NCBI GenBank assembly: GCA_001632425.1
Contig: KV425558.1
Location: 568,388 to 632,387, forward strand
Source of the DNA: Neolentinus lepideus HHB14362 ss-1
Taxonomy: Eukaryota > Basidiomycota > Agaricomycetes > Gloeophyllales > Gloeophyllaceae
Reading direction: 5' to 3'
DNA: 64,000 nucleotides
Position numbers and translations under genes: made by a program. How positions within the stretch are numbered: position 1 is the stretch's first letter; each line of letters opens with the position of its first letter. A model generated the notes under the pieces. It was not told where the DNA came from. It saw nothing but the letters and a program-made list of their open reading frames with translations, and made no database searches. Below are positions 34,997-47,723 of the stretch, one piece after another.

Positions 34997-37664
34997 TCAT
35001 TGTGGGAGACGAGGACTGGGGGCCATGAGCTTGTTAATGTGGGACCAAGCTCCGACGAGAAACTGGCGAGCTGGATGGCCTGTTGCTTCCCAGTTGGTGT
35101 GGAGGTATACCAGAATTAGACCGAGGACAAAGGCCCAAGCCAGTGCTGAAGGAAGGACGACTCCAAGAGCTTTGGAAGGAACAGTAGAGCCAACGGAGAA
35201 ACAGATGAAAGACAATGCAATCAAAAATGTGGCCATGCTAGAGATCATCTCTGAAATGTAAGCAATTGTCCAGTGTCGGTACAGACGATGACTCACGCCC
35301 ACATCAATAGAGCATATGGTACACTGTATAGGACAGCGAGAGACACATAGCCGTACGATGAGTCGTATTTATAGTCCAGGTATTGATGCTGCAATAACGA
35401 TCAGAATTACGAAGGTTGGCAAGACCGACTAATACGCACAGCGTTACTGCGGGAAACCGTACGATGTTGCCGGATCAGCAGTAAACCTATGATTATGCTC
35501 CCTACGCTGGCCACTGTGGAAAGGTAGATCGCCACTTGAGCTGCGCCTGTGTGCCCAGGCACCCGTGAAGGGATGTCGACACTCTGGATAGTAAGGAAAG
35601 AGACATCGACGGTCAACATGACAGTTGCCTGGGAGCAGATCTTGTCTGTGTGCCTGTCCACCATCTTAGGAAAATGTTTGGAAACTTACAATAAGCAATA
35701 GTTCGCTCCATTCCGCTTGTAAGCGCTCGATGAAATCGGTCCATAGATGAAGATCAATAATGCCGTCCACAGACAAATCCTCCAAGGCATCCACATATTT
35801 CCCCGGTGCATAGAAAAGGATCAAGTAGATCATTCGGAATAGAGTTAGAAGCCCACGATCGCGCTCAGGCTCATCATACAGCCTCTCCCTCCGAGATAAA
35901 CGGACATTCCTAGTTCCCCACAGGTGCAAGAATCTTGTATGCACTGTAACCTCGTATGGGTGGCTGTCTGCAGCAGACAAGGGATTGACGCACCAAAAGT
36001 ACCCATGAGTCTACCTAGAGAAAGCTCAGCTCAATGTCTTCGGAATGAAGTGACAATTACTCCCTGATAGCGCAAGCGACATATCCTTGACATTCCCCGA
36101 TATCTGTAATGGTAAGGTTAATTATTGATAATATTTACGTGAGTGATGGAGATTATGATCACCTTTTGCTCGCTCGATAAATGACATCATGTTTTGCATC
36201 TCTTGCCACTTGTATGGCGAAGTAGATTCTTCGGAAGTCATCGTGTCTGCCATGAATTATTGATCTCCATCTGGGTATGACTGTGTAAAAATATACCTAT
36301 GCTGGCGTGGAGGAGTATCCCCATTAGCTCTCGTACCAATTCTTCTGAGTAGTGTCGATGATTCGGGAATATCTCATAATGATACCTGCAGGACACGCAA
36401 TCCACATCATCCAAACCATCCATCTGCATTTGAGATATCTCAATTATAGATCAATGTTTATGAGGAAGGGGGTTGTGTTACCTTGTCAAATCAATTCATA
36501 CCAGAAACGCGCTTCGAGTTCGAGCTCTGAACAAGTCCTTTCAGCTGAGTAAAAATAAAAATTTTTTAATACTCACGCATGTGTTGCTCCGTCACCTGCG
36601 CTACCATATCACTTAGCATCGAGGTAGCGTCGTATTCTTCTAGCCAGAACAGGGTTTTGTCGCGAGTATCAGCGAAGTAATAGCCGCATATCACCCCGAT
36701 AGTGCCATTGTCCATCGTCTCTTCTAAGCGCTCCAAGACTAGTTCCGTATCGGCAGGATCGGTGTGAAGCTGCACCTGGGATTTCTTTCTTTCTAATTCC
36801 TGGAGGGAGCTCAGAATGAACTCTTCAGTCTTCGAGTCGCGTAGGTCTGCTTCCGTAAATATTTTCTATTCAGATAATCAGATGAGCAACATTTACCAGC
36901 AGCAGAGTCTCATACTTTTGTAGGATGATGGAAATATTGTGCACCTTCAGGGTGAACGCACAATTCCCATCCCGCAGGCACGTCAGTAAAACCCTGTCTG
37001 TGGAGTGAACTGAAATCAGCGCTCACTGCCGCTCCAACGCCGAACACATACCGACGAGTATCCTGGTCCCGTACAGGAACCTTATAAGATTGTTCTTTTG
37101 CTTTGGGTCTGATACGGAGATGAATCTAATTAATAACCTCTCAATCAAAGATACTAACATTTTGTTCTTTCTATCGTATCGAAGGATGTCCTGTGGGTTG
37201 ATAGGCTTCAAGATTGGGGCTGTTTGCGAGGGTGTCACCGCCCTCTCGTTATCTGCACGGTCGTCTCCTTTTCCGAATTCTTTGAACAGGACTGAACGTG
37301 AATCATTGGGCGTGGGCTCTGGGCTGGGCAAGGTGTTCATAAGAAAGGTAGGAACAGTGCTGCCTAAGACGACCGGTGCTTCATGCGATGTGGCTAAGAA
37401 TCTGGACTGCATTCCCTCCTGCAAGTGCTCCTCTCGAACGTTATCCTTGTCGAAAGGGCTCGATGACTGGTTCTTCTTTTGCGAACCACAGATAGAGGGC
37501 TTCAATCGGAGAACACACAAAACCAGTCTCCGAACGGCGCAAAACCACGAGAGGGGGAGGCTTCTGATTTGTTTGATAAGCCTCCGCAATCGAGCGATCC
37601 AGTTGGCGCGACTACCAACTTGCATGGCGAGTGCAAAGCGTAGGATATGCACTTGGCGTGGCAC
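34997..37664 (-). CDS. Large conserved Agaricomycete membrane protein, unknown function
   Basis: The spliced minus-strand product starts about 37664 with a basic N-terminal half (about 210 residues). Next come QGFTDVPAGWELCVHPEGAQ, YFHHPTKKIFTEADLRDS, TLFWLEEYDATSMLSD and EARFW-YHYEIFPNHRHYSEE, where a GT...AG intron avoids an apparent stop at about 36495. HASI-DTMTSEESTSPYKWQE follows, and DGIIDLHLWTDFIERLQAEW precedes the membrane part: MLTVDVSFLTIQSV, VAIYLSTVASVGSIIIGLLL, SLAVLYSVPYALLMW and FLIALSFICFSVGST, to a stop at 34997. The WELCVHPEG and FLTIQSV...RQHRT architecture is a multi-copy mushroom family I recognise, with a soluble N-terminal region and about four C-terminal helices. Its role is not established. 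One exon junction near 37050 is uncertain. Confidence 0.75.
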
Positions 37665-38627
37665 GACTTATAAGAGTTGATGAGTAGCGCTCTTACTCGC
37701 TTCCTGGCGACAGTTATTAGTTTTAGGTATGGGCTAGATACGAAACACGATGCTCATACCATTCAGTACATTAGACGCTGAGAAATCGTCCCTTCGCACA
37801 GCGAGATATGAAATTGTGCTCAATTTATCCTTGTCGGAGCAGTCAATCAACGATCGGCTAAGATGAGCTTCCATACACGCTCTTTGACTTATGGTAAGAT
37901 AATATCAATGCCGTAACAACGGGGGCAACCAATTGGCGCCGAAAGTATGTGATCGTCATGCGCATCATTCGCAAGAGCAGTGACACAGAATACTGGACCA
38001 AGACGTAGCGACAGCATGTCATGATACCAGGTGCCCCAGTAATCAAAAGGATATGTCCTGAATGCGCCCTGCGCCCTAGTGGAGATTTGCAGTCATCGGG
38101 GTCAGACTGTATATGTCGGCATCGGACAGAGTCATGAACCTGCAATCATCAACAACTGTGACTGTATTGAGCGACCTAACTAGAACCAACCCCTAACTTG
38201 CTGTTGGCCACTGCAAGCTCAAGCAACAGCCGAACCTAAGCCGTATTCGTTTGCTCAACATCAGAGCATCTCATAGCTCAGAGAAATTGGGACTTGCCTC
38301 AGATTTCCACTGTGTCGCAACGCGATCGTCCGAAGACAGAATCCACCATTCAATCCAACCCACCAAGGTAGATGAGTTTTTCTCTACTTCGGGCCTGATG
38401 GTTTAGGTTTGCCCTTAATCGCTTGGACAGGTCTATGAACAGGTCCCATTGCACTTCTACGGGAGATTTATGAAGTCAGTGTTGACTCTCCCACAATTGG
38501 CGAGCGTACCTAAGTGCAGTGACTTCGTATTCTGTAGCGTTAATAACTCTTTGTGGCAGGAAGAAAAACGACGTTCAACCGTAGAGTCGACGGCGCTCTT
38601 TTATACTCAGCCAGTGCGCAGCCACGT
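37665..38627. other. No confident gene
   Basis: A minus-strand frame (37858-38145) has a hydrophobic stretch (VLVQYSVSLLLRMM, LVAPVVTALIL) that may be a fragment of a membrane protein. It cannot be tied to either neighbour. Confidence 0.4.
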
Positions 38628-40110
38628 TCACAGCCTTCTGCTGTGACTCCGAACTTTGTCCGCATCTGGTGGTCTCAGTGGCTCCGGGTGGCTATCTATT
38701 ATCCAGCGACAAGTTCCGAACAAGCCCACCAGCATTGTTAGCCCGATCAAAGACACAAAGGAACCGAGGCAATACAGGGCAATACTTGTAAATCGAAACT
38801 TCAATTGCGATTTGGAAGTGTGTAAGCACAGCCACTGCGGTACTCCGAGTCTTCTTCAAGTATTACTTGAGTGTCAGACTTTCCTCACTAAACATAAGGG
38901 CTGTTTTCAAGAGCAATATAGTGTCACGATTTAGCTGCTGCGAGGGCTCCAACAGAACAGTGGGGATCGCCGTTCGCCTGTGGCGGGCGGGCCGTCGACG
39001 TGTTACATGCATCCCCAAGCAAGTGCTACTTCATATCTTGAACAATTAACCCCCATTTAGATCGTTGCGGCTTGCGTTTCTGCGTTCTTTCACCTGTTCC
39101 ATTCGACCGTCAATAGACACCCTGACCGCATCAATTGCCCTTCGGTATCGACGCATCGTGGAGTGTTAGGCTGTACTTACGACTCGAGTGAGCTGACAGG
39201 AGTTCGCAATTATCGCATGTTGAGCTTGTTGACTGGCATCTGCGGGTGAGTCTATTGCTTTTGGTGCCTTGGGCAGGAGATTCGATTTCGATGAAGGCGA
39301 CGAGGGCCCGTGTGGCAACGAAGAGGAGGTGCATTGATTCTCCTGATGCTCTAGAGTATGTGGTATTGTTCCGAGCAATGCTTCTAGAGATGTTATACTC
39401 GTACTCACACGGTGCAGGAGGCGAACACATAAAGTGCTGCCACAATGACGACTGTCATTACCCAGACCGTATAGACGATTCTGGGTCACGACTGGAAGAC
39501 TCACCGTCTAGGAATCTCAAAATTGCCGCCAAATAAGCGTATCATATCCACTCAAGAGATAGGTTTATGGTTAATCACTCCGATTGCGGCATCCCCGTTG
39601 CTCTTGTCACCATTGGACGCGACAGTGTCAGATCTTGCTATCTTCAAATAGAGATCAAGGAAAGTATTCGCAGTCAAATTGTGCAATCATCCCCGAGTAC
39701 GAAAACGAGCGACAATGATCGCTCAGACAGTGGGCTCCGAAACCAGATCCAGGCTAGCAGCTTCACACGACACGATATAATTCTTGAACACCTTTCACGA
39801 ACCTCCATTGACTATCACCACCGGTGTTACTATATCCGAGCTGTATTCACTCTGCCCATCGAGTCTATAGACACCATCTCGAATGATGGCGCTGCAAAGC
39901 GTATCCGGTTCTGCAGTATAGGGCTACTGAGGCGCGTACCAACTGCGGCACAAACGCAACTGCTTCCAATCATGATAAGAAATTCGCCATCAGTATCATC
40001 CAGCTCACGCCTCCGAGCATTACTATTGCGATGCTGTCTCCTTGGGCCGCGAGCTCTTCATGCATATCGTTCCCCCGTGCCCCGACGTCTACATAAGCAT
40101 GCCCGAATCT
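38628..40110 (-). pseudogene. Decayed or unresolved multi-exon membrane protein
   Basis: Three minus-strand coding-like blocks occur in order. The first is IAIVMLGGVSWMILMANFL then, one frame over, VCAAVGTRLSSPILQNRIRF and EMVSIDSMGRVNTARI (about 39830-40060). The second is RIVYTVWVMTVVIVAALYVF (about 39430-39490). The third is RFTSIALYCLGSFVSLIGLT, MLVGLFGTCRWIIDSHPEP, ending at 38628. Two or three strong hydrophobic helices are clear, but the first block changes frame near 39985 and other joins are unresolved. It could be a live gene with unrecognised introns. Confidence 0.35.
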
Positions 40111-41017
40111 AGCGCGTGAATGGTCTCCTTATGATCTACTGACTTCCGGGTGAAGTGTGCCTCTGCCTTGTTAATAGATAACTCTACTTGCAACATAGCC
40201 ACAAGGAGCATAACACGAGACCCGGGTTGCAGTCGAATTGTCAAAAGTAGTGCCTGACGCGTACTGGAGATCTATTCCGACTAAACGGATTCGAATATCT
40301 TGCAAGCCACGCGACATAGCGCAATGCTCGACATACCACAATGTTTCCGACAAGACGTTGCACACGAACGAATAAGCATGATGGACATGTTTTTATTTGC
40401 GAAAATATTCACACTAAATCCTCGGATAAATAGATAACAACAGCTATCCATGCTATATCGGCCGGAGGACACACAGAACCCCTCTATGAATCCACCAATA
40501 GATCATGTCACGCATGTCAGCCTCATATACTACTCCAATCCAGCACTGTCCTTGCGACGGTAGGAGTCCCCACAGAGGCTATCAACATAAAAACCACTCA
40601 TTGATCTCTTTCAATATTGCCTTCAAACCCATTGGGTTTCAGCAGCCAGATTCCTAGCGCGATGGTCTGTATCTGTCCACAAGAGAGGTTGCTCCGAAGA
40701 GGGAGCGCCAGTGGTAGAACAGACCTGAAGGCCATATACACGGTAGAATGCCGATCAAAAGTCAGAGGAAACAAAGATTGCGTCCAGACAAGAAATGAAT
40801 GAGAATTGTATATCTCCATAGACACGAGAGCGATGGAACAGCAACATGCAACAGTCTAACAGGGAACCAAGAGACATACTGGTCTTCCCACACTAAAGCC
40901 TGGTGAAAGCGTAACAGACGGGGAAGAGCCAGGCGAAACGAGACATAACATCATCTCCAGCATATTATCTGAATAATAACAACATAGAAACCAAGACCAA
41001 GTATGCGTATTCCTGCA
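40111..41017. other. Intergenic
   Basis: This is the promoter side of the preceding locus and the 3' flank of the FYR-domain gene. No gene is seen. Confidence 0.45.
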
Positions 41018-43580
41018 TCAAGAATGGCCATTAGACGTCGGGCCACCACGGCGATAGTCGGAATCAGACCCAGGAGATCTAGACGGCCTTGGGCCAGGAG
41101 CAGGATACGCGTTCATAATGCTCGCCAGTCCCGCGGGCACTGGAGGAGGCGGTGATGTCGACATAGAATGATAGCTCCCATTCGAGCCTGCTGATGCGCG
41201 ATACGCAGATTGGTTCGAGGCAGGAGACTGCGGCGGAGCGAGCGCATACGGGCGCTCTCGCTCTCGGTCCGCTTCTCGATGCAGAGCGGGTGAGTGGCTT
41301 CCTGGGCCCTGGAGAGGGGAACGAGCAGCAAGAGCTTCAGCGCGCCCGTTCTCGCTTGCCCGCGAACTTCTTCTTCGACTCCTCTCCCTTCGCCCGTCCT
41401 CGGCATACTCCACGCGGATATTCAGAGGAGGCACTGCCCCTCTTGATGGTGCTTGTGATGCCATCGCTTCATCCTCGCGCTCGTACTCAACAGCCGCCCG
41501 CTCGCGCTGCTCCCGGTCACGATCACGATCACGATCTCGCTCTCGTTCGCGCAGATACAGCTCTTGCTCTTGTTCGGGCGAGGGATATTGCGGTGTATAG
41601 CCTTCTTGATCATCGGGCAATGCGGGAATTACAGCTGCATGTCTGCCTCCGAGCGGTCTACTTTAGTAGCAGTAAAAAGGGAGTCATCAACAAGGACCGA
41701 AAGGCACACGCAGGAGAAACAGAAAACAAGCAAGAGCGAATGGATCAAGAGGAACTGTCCCATTCGGAAACACGTTCGCAGTGTCCAAGAAACGAGACGG
41801 GGAAAGTACAACATGACGCGAAATCACCCTACTCACCCACCCTCCACGAAGTGCTGCCACACATAGTCTCTCAGCATGTCGGCGCCAGGCAATTCTTGTA
41901 TTAGGTGCTTTATCGTGTTCTGCCCCAGCCCGAAGAAATCCGGCCCCGAGACGCTGTTGCTGTGCTGTCGGTTGCGGATCTGGTTCGCCTGTTTGACGAC
42001 GGCGGCCCATGCACCCGTCGCAGTGCCGGCGATGATGGAATTGTGAGGGTCGTCGGCCGGGATGATCTGGAACTTGGGGCCGTCGCCACCATCGAGGATT
42101 ACGCACTTGTAGCAGACCTCGACGTCAGGCTTGTTCATCGAGAGGTATCGCCTGCCAACACGTATCGGTGGAGAACGCATACACCTGAACTGCACATACG
42201 CACCTTTGCACTTCGTACCCGACTGGGAAGATATACCGCTCAGTATGGAAATGTTCTCTCATGCAAACCTCCCCGAGACTGTAGACGGTCATGATCCCTA
42301 CGTTCAGAGGCAGTATCGGCTTGCCCTTCTTGTCCCTCGGGATAGTTGGGATGTTGTACACTTTGGATGCGACCGTGTGCGCCTTCAGCCTCTTTGGCTT
42401 CGACGACCGCTCGGTGCGGGGCGACGAGATCGGGAGCGGGGGCGATTGGATGTGTCCGAGTCCATTTGCGGGAGGAGGTGGTGGTGGCGGAGGCTGGGCA
42501 GGGTGGTGAAAATACCCGGGAGGTGAGTTGGGCCGAAACGAACTACCGGCAGGCGAATGATGATGCATCTCTCGCTCATCGAGTGGCGACCCCGGCGGCG
42601 GGTACGAATACTGCGGGGGCCTCACATCCGGATCCGAGAGCTGTCGACTGTGGCCTGGAGGATGGTGCGGGTGCGGGTGCGGCGACATCATCGGGGGCTG
42701 CTGAAAAGGGTGTTGCTGCAGGCCCGGGTGGCCCGGACTCGGCGCTGGAGGCGCAGGCGGCTTGAGCCTGAGGCGCGTGCCCCCGCTCGACACGAGCACT
42801 GGTGGGGTTGAGCCCTCGCCCTCGCGCGCCTTGGCCCCCCCTCCCCTCGCGCGCTTCACGCCCTTTCGCCCGCCCTCGTCCGCCGGGGCGCGTTGGCTCG
42901 CGTGCGCGATGGCCTCCCGGATCCGGTGCTCGCGCTCCTCGTCGCGCTTCCGCCCCTGCGGCCCGATGTGTCTGCTGGTGAAGAGGGGGTCGATGTTCGG
43001 GTCTTCGTGCTCGATCTCGACGATCGCTTGGCGGAGGTTGGCGGTGAAGTGGTTGCGTGCGTTCTGGGAGACGAGGGAGCGTGGAAAGGCAGAACTGGAG
43101 GGAAGCTGCAGGGACGGATGGGGTAGGGATGGAGAGGGTGTAGGTCCATTCGTTATGGCTTCGAGTTCAATGATACGGTCCAGAAGAATGCTATGTAGTG
43201 TCTCAGTTACAGTAGCGCATATGCATGACATCGAAGCACACCTTCTTTCCTGCCGCAACCTGACATTCCTCTCACCCGAGTGTTGCAGTTCCGCCGTAGC
43301 TTCTTTGTATTTCTGCACAAGACGAAATACGAATTTGCCCACGGGCGCTAAACATGGAAAGACGGACCTCTTCAAGATCAAAGTACTTTCGCTTAAGACT
43401 GCTGTACTTGGCGACAACATCTTGGTCGGTTGCCTTTGGTGGTTGGCTTAGATTGACCGTCGACACCTGCGGCGGCACTGGTGGTGGTCCCATGACGACG
43501 TCCCTGTCTGGTGGTGGGCCCATCGTCGCGGACACCGACGATGGCGCGCTAACGACGGCCTGTGTGCGCGTGCGACTCAT
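41018..43580 (-). CDS. FYRN/FYRC-domain nuclear protein (TBRG1-like)
   Basis: Start ATG at 43580 (MSRTRTQAVVSAPSS). Exon 2 encodes a coiled-coil-like stretch (KYSSLKRKYFDLEE-KYKEAT, then ILLDRIIELEAI). A very Pro/His-rich region has a KRARGGGAKAREGEG nuclear-type basic patch. FYRN follows: LPLNVGIMTVYSLGEV, HTERYIFPVGYEV. Then FYRC: CVILDGGDGPKFQIIPADDP, FFGLGQNTIKHLIQELPGAD, YVWQHFVEGG. After an intron (about 41640-41840) the C-terminus begins with a charged ERERDRDRDRDREQRERAA block and ends with Ser/Pro-rich sequence at 41018. FYRN-FYRC pairs form one folded module in chromatin proteins such as MLL and TBRG1; a role in transcription or chromatin is inferred. The Arg/Asp/Glu tract is unusual. 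Confidence 0.9.
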
Positions 43581-46296
43581 TTTTCCAAGGAGAAGAGCGG
43601 ATTTTGAGATGGATCAGGATGTATGCGCTGGCTACGAGTTGGTGGTCGGCTGGGAAGCGATAGGTTTCCCCCCTCTGCCTAGGTTCTTTCCGGCGGTTTG
43701 ATTGCTTCCCAATCCGTCGACGTCTCAGGCTATGTCAGTTCCTTTTACCGCAGCTTTGACCCTGCTTCGTCTTGGCTGTGAGTGGCGCACACAACTTCGG
43801 CTGTCTATCACACAGTGTTTATTAGACATTTCAATACGTCTATCACTCTTTGTGACGACTATATGGCAGGTCAGGTTACTGCATAGGATTCGTGCAGCGT
43901 TTTCAGGTATCCAGAAAAGGGAGTATATATGCGCCTGATGAACCCGGGATTGATGGAGGTGTATTCCAAATTTGGGCCTACTGACGCCGAAACCTTGTTC
44001 CTGCTACGCCTTCTCCTTTAGCGTCCATTCCAATTTCATACTGAACGCCTAGCAGCGTATCGTCGCTAGGCACTGCTGGACCTCGATCCTTGTCGCCCCG
44101 GTATGTTTTTTGCTGTTCTTGGATAGCAAATCTCCGCATTTCTCGCGTTCATGAGTCTTGCAGACGAAACCCTACGAGGCCACCCGGAGAGGCAACATCT
44201 ATCATGATTCACATACGTACACAGCGTTCTTCGGAACTTCTCATTTTGCCTTTATATAGTCAGGAGCTGGGAAGCGCGGTGGTCAATTCGGACGGGAGTC
44301 AGGCGGCCAAAGCCCCAGTGAACCCATTGTCTCCATGTGATCAGCATCAGCCCCGTTACCCCGAAGAACTTATATCAGCATGCAAACCGGCTAAAACGCC
44401 ACCACCGGACTGCGCTCTTATCAGCTCATCTCCCCCCTGTCCCGTTCCGGAAGGTCTCCTGCCTCTTTGGGACCTCTGCCGGCAACGTGGAGATTGTGGC
44501 TGAGTACTAGACCTGCCCCTGACGGCCCCTTGACTTTGATCACTAGTTCCATTTCATGGATCGAGCTGCAGCCGTCGTATTTACTAGTGACAATACAACA
44601 CCACTGCACGCGCATTCAGACAGGCGGATTTCTGGAGCGCATCTGGTTCTTGGCGAGCTTACGCACGCATCTTCGAAGACGTCAAGAAGCCTACACGTGT
44701 GGGCGTTCTCGTCACCGTGTCATTCCACGCTATAAATTCGTCGACGGTTCGCGGTCCCGCTGAACGCTGTGTTAGATCACGTCAAATTGCCGCGGTTCTC
44801 AGTCCTCCTTGCCCTCCGCGCCCACGAAGGATCCTCGACAGAGCTACGGGGATTGAGTGGGGTATCGACTCTGTTGCGTTCATAACGGTATTCCAGTCAA
44901 AAGGGCTGTTCTTTGACTTGCCGTCAAGTCCAGGACTGTTCCTCGCACGTCCACGATTGCCTGATGAGGACCTCGGGCGTAACATCGCGTCTTCCAGGCC
45001 CTTCATGACCGGATCCGAATTCCATCATCTATTGTAAGAAATGGTCCCATCCGATCATCCATTCACTTCACTGACAATTCATCCGTCGTACACCCCAAGC
45101 CGTTGGCAATGGACGTTATTGTTCCCGGTCGTCCGGCACAGAGCTCGAAGGCAGTCGGCTTCTGGGGCTTTTGGCGCCCGCACTCGAGTCAGCCCGAGCT
45201 TGCCATGTCCTCGTGGTCATGCAGCTGTCCTATCTGCATATCAACATCAAAGATATCGAGTTGAACTGTTCGTCAGGATGTGTCGCTCTTTCGCGCAACC
45301 ACAAGGCATCATCTGTCAATCCAGCAAGATCCCATGCATGTCACGAAATCATCGTCGGAACGCCATTCGAGAACTAATACGAAGCCGCCTACCCCAAGAC
45401 TTACAAGTATGTCTGCCAATCTACGCTACTGTGGGGCTCCACTATCGCTCTCATAATTATCCCGCGAGCAATTCAATCTCGACTGACGCGCACGGATCTG
45501 CCTATTTGTAGCGTCTCCCGTCTCATCTCGATGGTGATGAAGAGGCGTGGGTATATTTTGCCTATGGTATAAAGATGGACATCAAGCAACGGCCAGATTG
45601 CTGTGGTCTCCAGTTGATACTCTGAACGCCGAAGCAATTATTACAGCTAACGACACAACGATAGAGAAGCTCCGCGGCATGTTGCTCCGACTGACCCCAC
45701 AATACTCCAACTCAGCGCTCAACTGCCATGCTCGAGCGCCTCTGCTTCAGCTCTTGGAGTTATGTCAAGAATCATGCTTTGACAGACCCGATAGTATCGG
45801 TTTGCAGCCAGTTGAGACACAGGCGTTAACAGACACTAAACGGGACGGTGCCCGGCTGCGCAGTATGGATCCAGGTACTTAAATGCGTTTCCTTCACATT
45901 AGCAGCTCCACGCACAGGAAATCTGAAGCTCTCTATCCTTTTGTCGTTAGCTGTAAATCCGGCTTCGTAAAGCGACGCCGACGTGGTCGGACTATAACGC
46001 TCTTCCAAACGATTCACAGCGATTACAAGTCTTGTGGCGTGGATATGGCTGTGGTACCAAAAATACCAAGACGCCCAGTTGAAACATCGGATTCAGGCCC
46101 TTGGTCACGATACATAAAGTTTAAAACTCCATTCTGCACTGCTTTATAGCTTCATCTCTCTGCACTGTCCCGTCCCAAGGGCGTCATCATTTATTTAAGT
46201 AAGCGCGTCGGTTAAGCTAGACGGATCACCCTGAGAAACGTTAGGTGAGTTTACTCGAGGTGTTTCAAAGTAGTGAAGACGTATTACTGACACCGT
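43581..46296. other. Gene-poor, no confident gene
   Basis: Plus-strand frames up to 156 codons (44090-45511) are Arg/Ser/Pro-rich with no domain or hydrophobic core. A decayed gene is possible. Confidence 0.4.
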
Positions 46297-46455
46297 TCAT
46301 TTTTCAGACGCGGGTATGACTTCGCAGATGTCTGGGCATGGACCCTTGGTCGGGCATGGGACGCAAGACGTAGTTGCGGGATTAGGTGATGGTGCAGCGA
46401 TAGCGAGGGCTGCACACATCAGGAGGGTGACTTGAAGGATACGTGTGGAGAACAT
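46297..46455 (-). CDS. Small secreted Cys-rich peptide 1
   Basis: ATG at 46455 encodes 52 residues. The N-terminal MFSTRILQVTLLMCAALAIA is a clear signal peptide with a likely A-A or IA-AP cut. The mature chain, about 31 residues, holds C-VP-C-PTKGP-C-PDI-C, then EVIPASEK. The open frame extends 33 codons upstream, but this ATG places the signal at the N-terminus and lies 65 bases after a TATA box. Its cysteine pattern differs from peptides 2-5 (no CC pair), though length, APSP start of the mature chain and location suggest kinship. Secretion is inferred; the function is unknown. No intron. Confidence 0.7.
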   Translation of the reverse strand: MFSTRILQVTLLMCAALAIAAPSPNPATTSCVPCPTKGPCPDICEVIPASEK

Positions 46456-46517
46456 GTTGATTTTCGTCGGCAATGGGAGCAGCTGCGTCTGTGCTTCCAG
46501 TGAGATGTGGTGAGTGT

Positions 46518-46526
46518 CTTTTATAG
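46518..46526 (-). promoter_or_regulatory. TATA-like box of peptide 1
   Basis: On the minus strand, CTATAAAAG lies about 65 bases upstream of the start at 46455. The region to 47150 separates divergent peptide genes 1 and 2 and holds no other feature. Confidence 0.55.
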
Positions 46527-47149
46527 CGCAGACAGGACTACATCTGTGAAACATTGTTGTGACTTGAAACAGTTAGCATCGAGTTGCGGGCTCGGTGTAC
46601 CCAACTGCACTAACCGGCCTTACATGGAATGGCGGCGGCGCCAGTGGTTTCGTCACAGGTGACCTGCAAAAGGAGTGCGGCTATGTTCCTGCTGGACGAA
46701 ACATCTGAGCTAGCAAGATCACTGACCCGTACCTTATTTAGCGTCCTGAACTGGTCTGCTCTAGCCTGGAGGCTAGTTACGCCATTAGACTGCCAATATC
46801 TTGCCTAGTCATCGTCAATAAAGGGTGCTGATCAGACAGGTCCTACAACGGCACTGTACAGGCCCTCCATCGTGCGATTGCGAAATCAAGGGAGCGAGGA
46901 GGTTGGAAGATGACATCTGGAAGACCTGATGCGCACCTCTGTCCTGTATGATAGGATCCCGTCTCAGTCGCTATCCCGGCCACTCTCGGCATAAAGAAAT
47001 CGCAGTTCTAAAGGACACTTCAGCCGGTTGGAGGCTTTCCTGGGTCCGTTGATCTTGAGACCCGACATCGCCACCAACGGTGTTTCACTGGCGCGCTGTG
47101 CAGGTCCCCCGTAAAACATGCTGCGCGGTGATCAGCTGCATCTCCCAGA

Positions 47150-47159
47150 GTATAAATAC
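47150..47159 (+). promoter_or_regulatory. TATA-like box of peptide 2
   Basis: GTATAAATAC lies about 55 bases upstream of the ATG at 47211. Confidence 0.6.
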
Positions 47160-47210
47160 TCCCGGCGGGGATGAATCAATACCTTACAAACCTAAGTGTC
47201 TCGGGTGACT

Positions 47211-47372
47211 ATGCGTATCGTCTCCGTTGCCACATTCGCTCTCGTCGCTTTTATCGGATTCGTGTCTGCTGCTCCAGGTACTGAGAGCGGCGGATACAAC
47301 TGCTGTTGCCAGCCTATGGGCACGGTGTGCAGGGAGTGCGAGCCCTGTGTTCCGCCTATCAGTGCACTTTAG
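47211..47372 (+). CDS. Small secreted Cys-rich peptide 2
   Basis: 53 residues. The signal peptide MRIVSVATFALVAFIGFVSA is followed by APGTESGGYN and a cysteine cluster CCC-QPMGTV-C-RE-C-EP-C, ending VPPISAL. Six cysteines in about 33 mature residues suggest a disulfide-locked secreted peptide or a metal-binding peptide. The C-x2-C-x2-C end is the same as in peptides 4 and 5. No intron in the coding part. It is transcribed away from peptide 1 (-), 755 bases apart. No homologue is recognised. Confidence 0.72.
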   Translation: MRIVSVATFALVAFIGFVSAAPGTESGGYNCCCQPMGTVCRECEPCVPPISAL

Positions 47373-47723
47373 TTGTGCGTCCTTCCTGTCAATTCAAAGC
47401 CCGCAAATACTGATGGAGTATTCATGCGAGCAGAAAGCGATTGATAAGACGAGCGGTGTTGACCCTGGGAAACATCGACACACTTCAGTTTCTTACAAGC
47501 AAGAGGTGGAATGTTTTCCGCTAGAATGTAATAGCGTCGGTATGAGAAAGATACCATTTGGCTTGCATTCGATACCAGTGCAGCGATTCTGGATAGTCCC
47601 CGAATGTGTCATTAGCATCATTCTCAACTTGATTGTGGCGCTATTTTGACACAATGGCGCGGCCAGCTCGGGTAACACGGATCAAGACTTTTACCAACAC
47701 ATGCGAGGCCTAACTCCGAATCC

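Noticed and set aside
36480..36510. In-frame stop in the membrane-protein gene (after FWYELI)
   Set aside because: A GTATGA donor just before it and a CTGCAG acceptor at 36390 restore the family sequence FWYHYEIF, so it is intronic.
42756..43451. 229-codon plus-strand frame across the FYR gene
   Set aside because: Antisense shadow of the minus-strand FYRN/FYRC exons.
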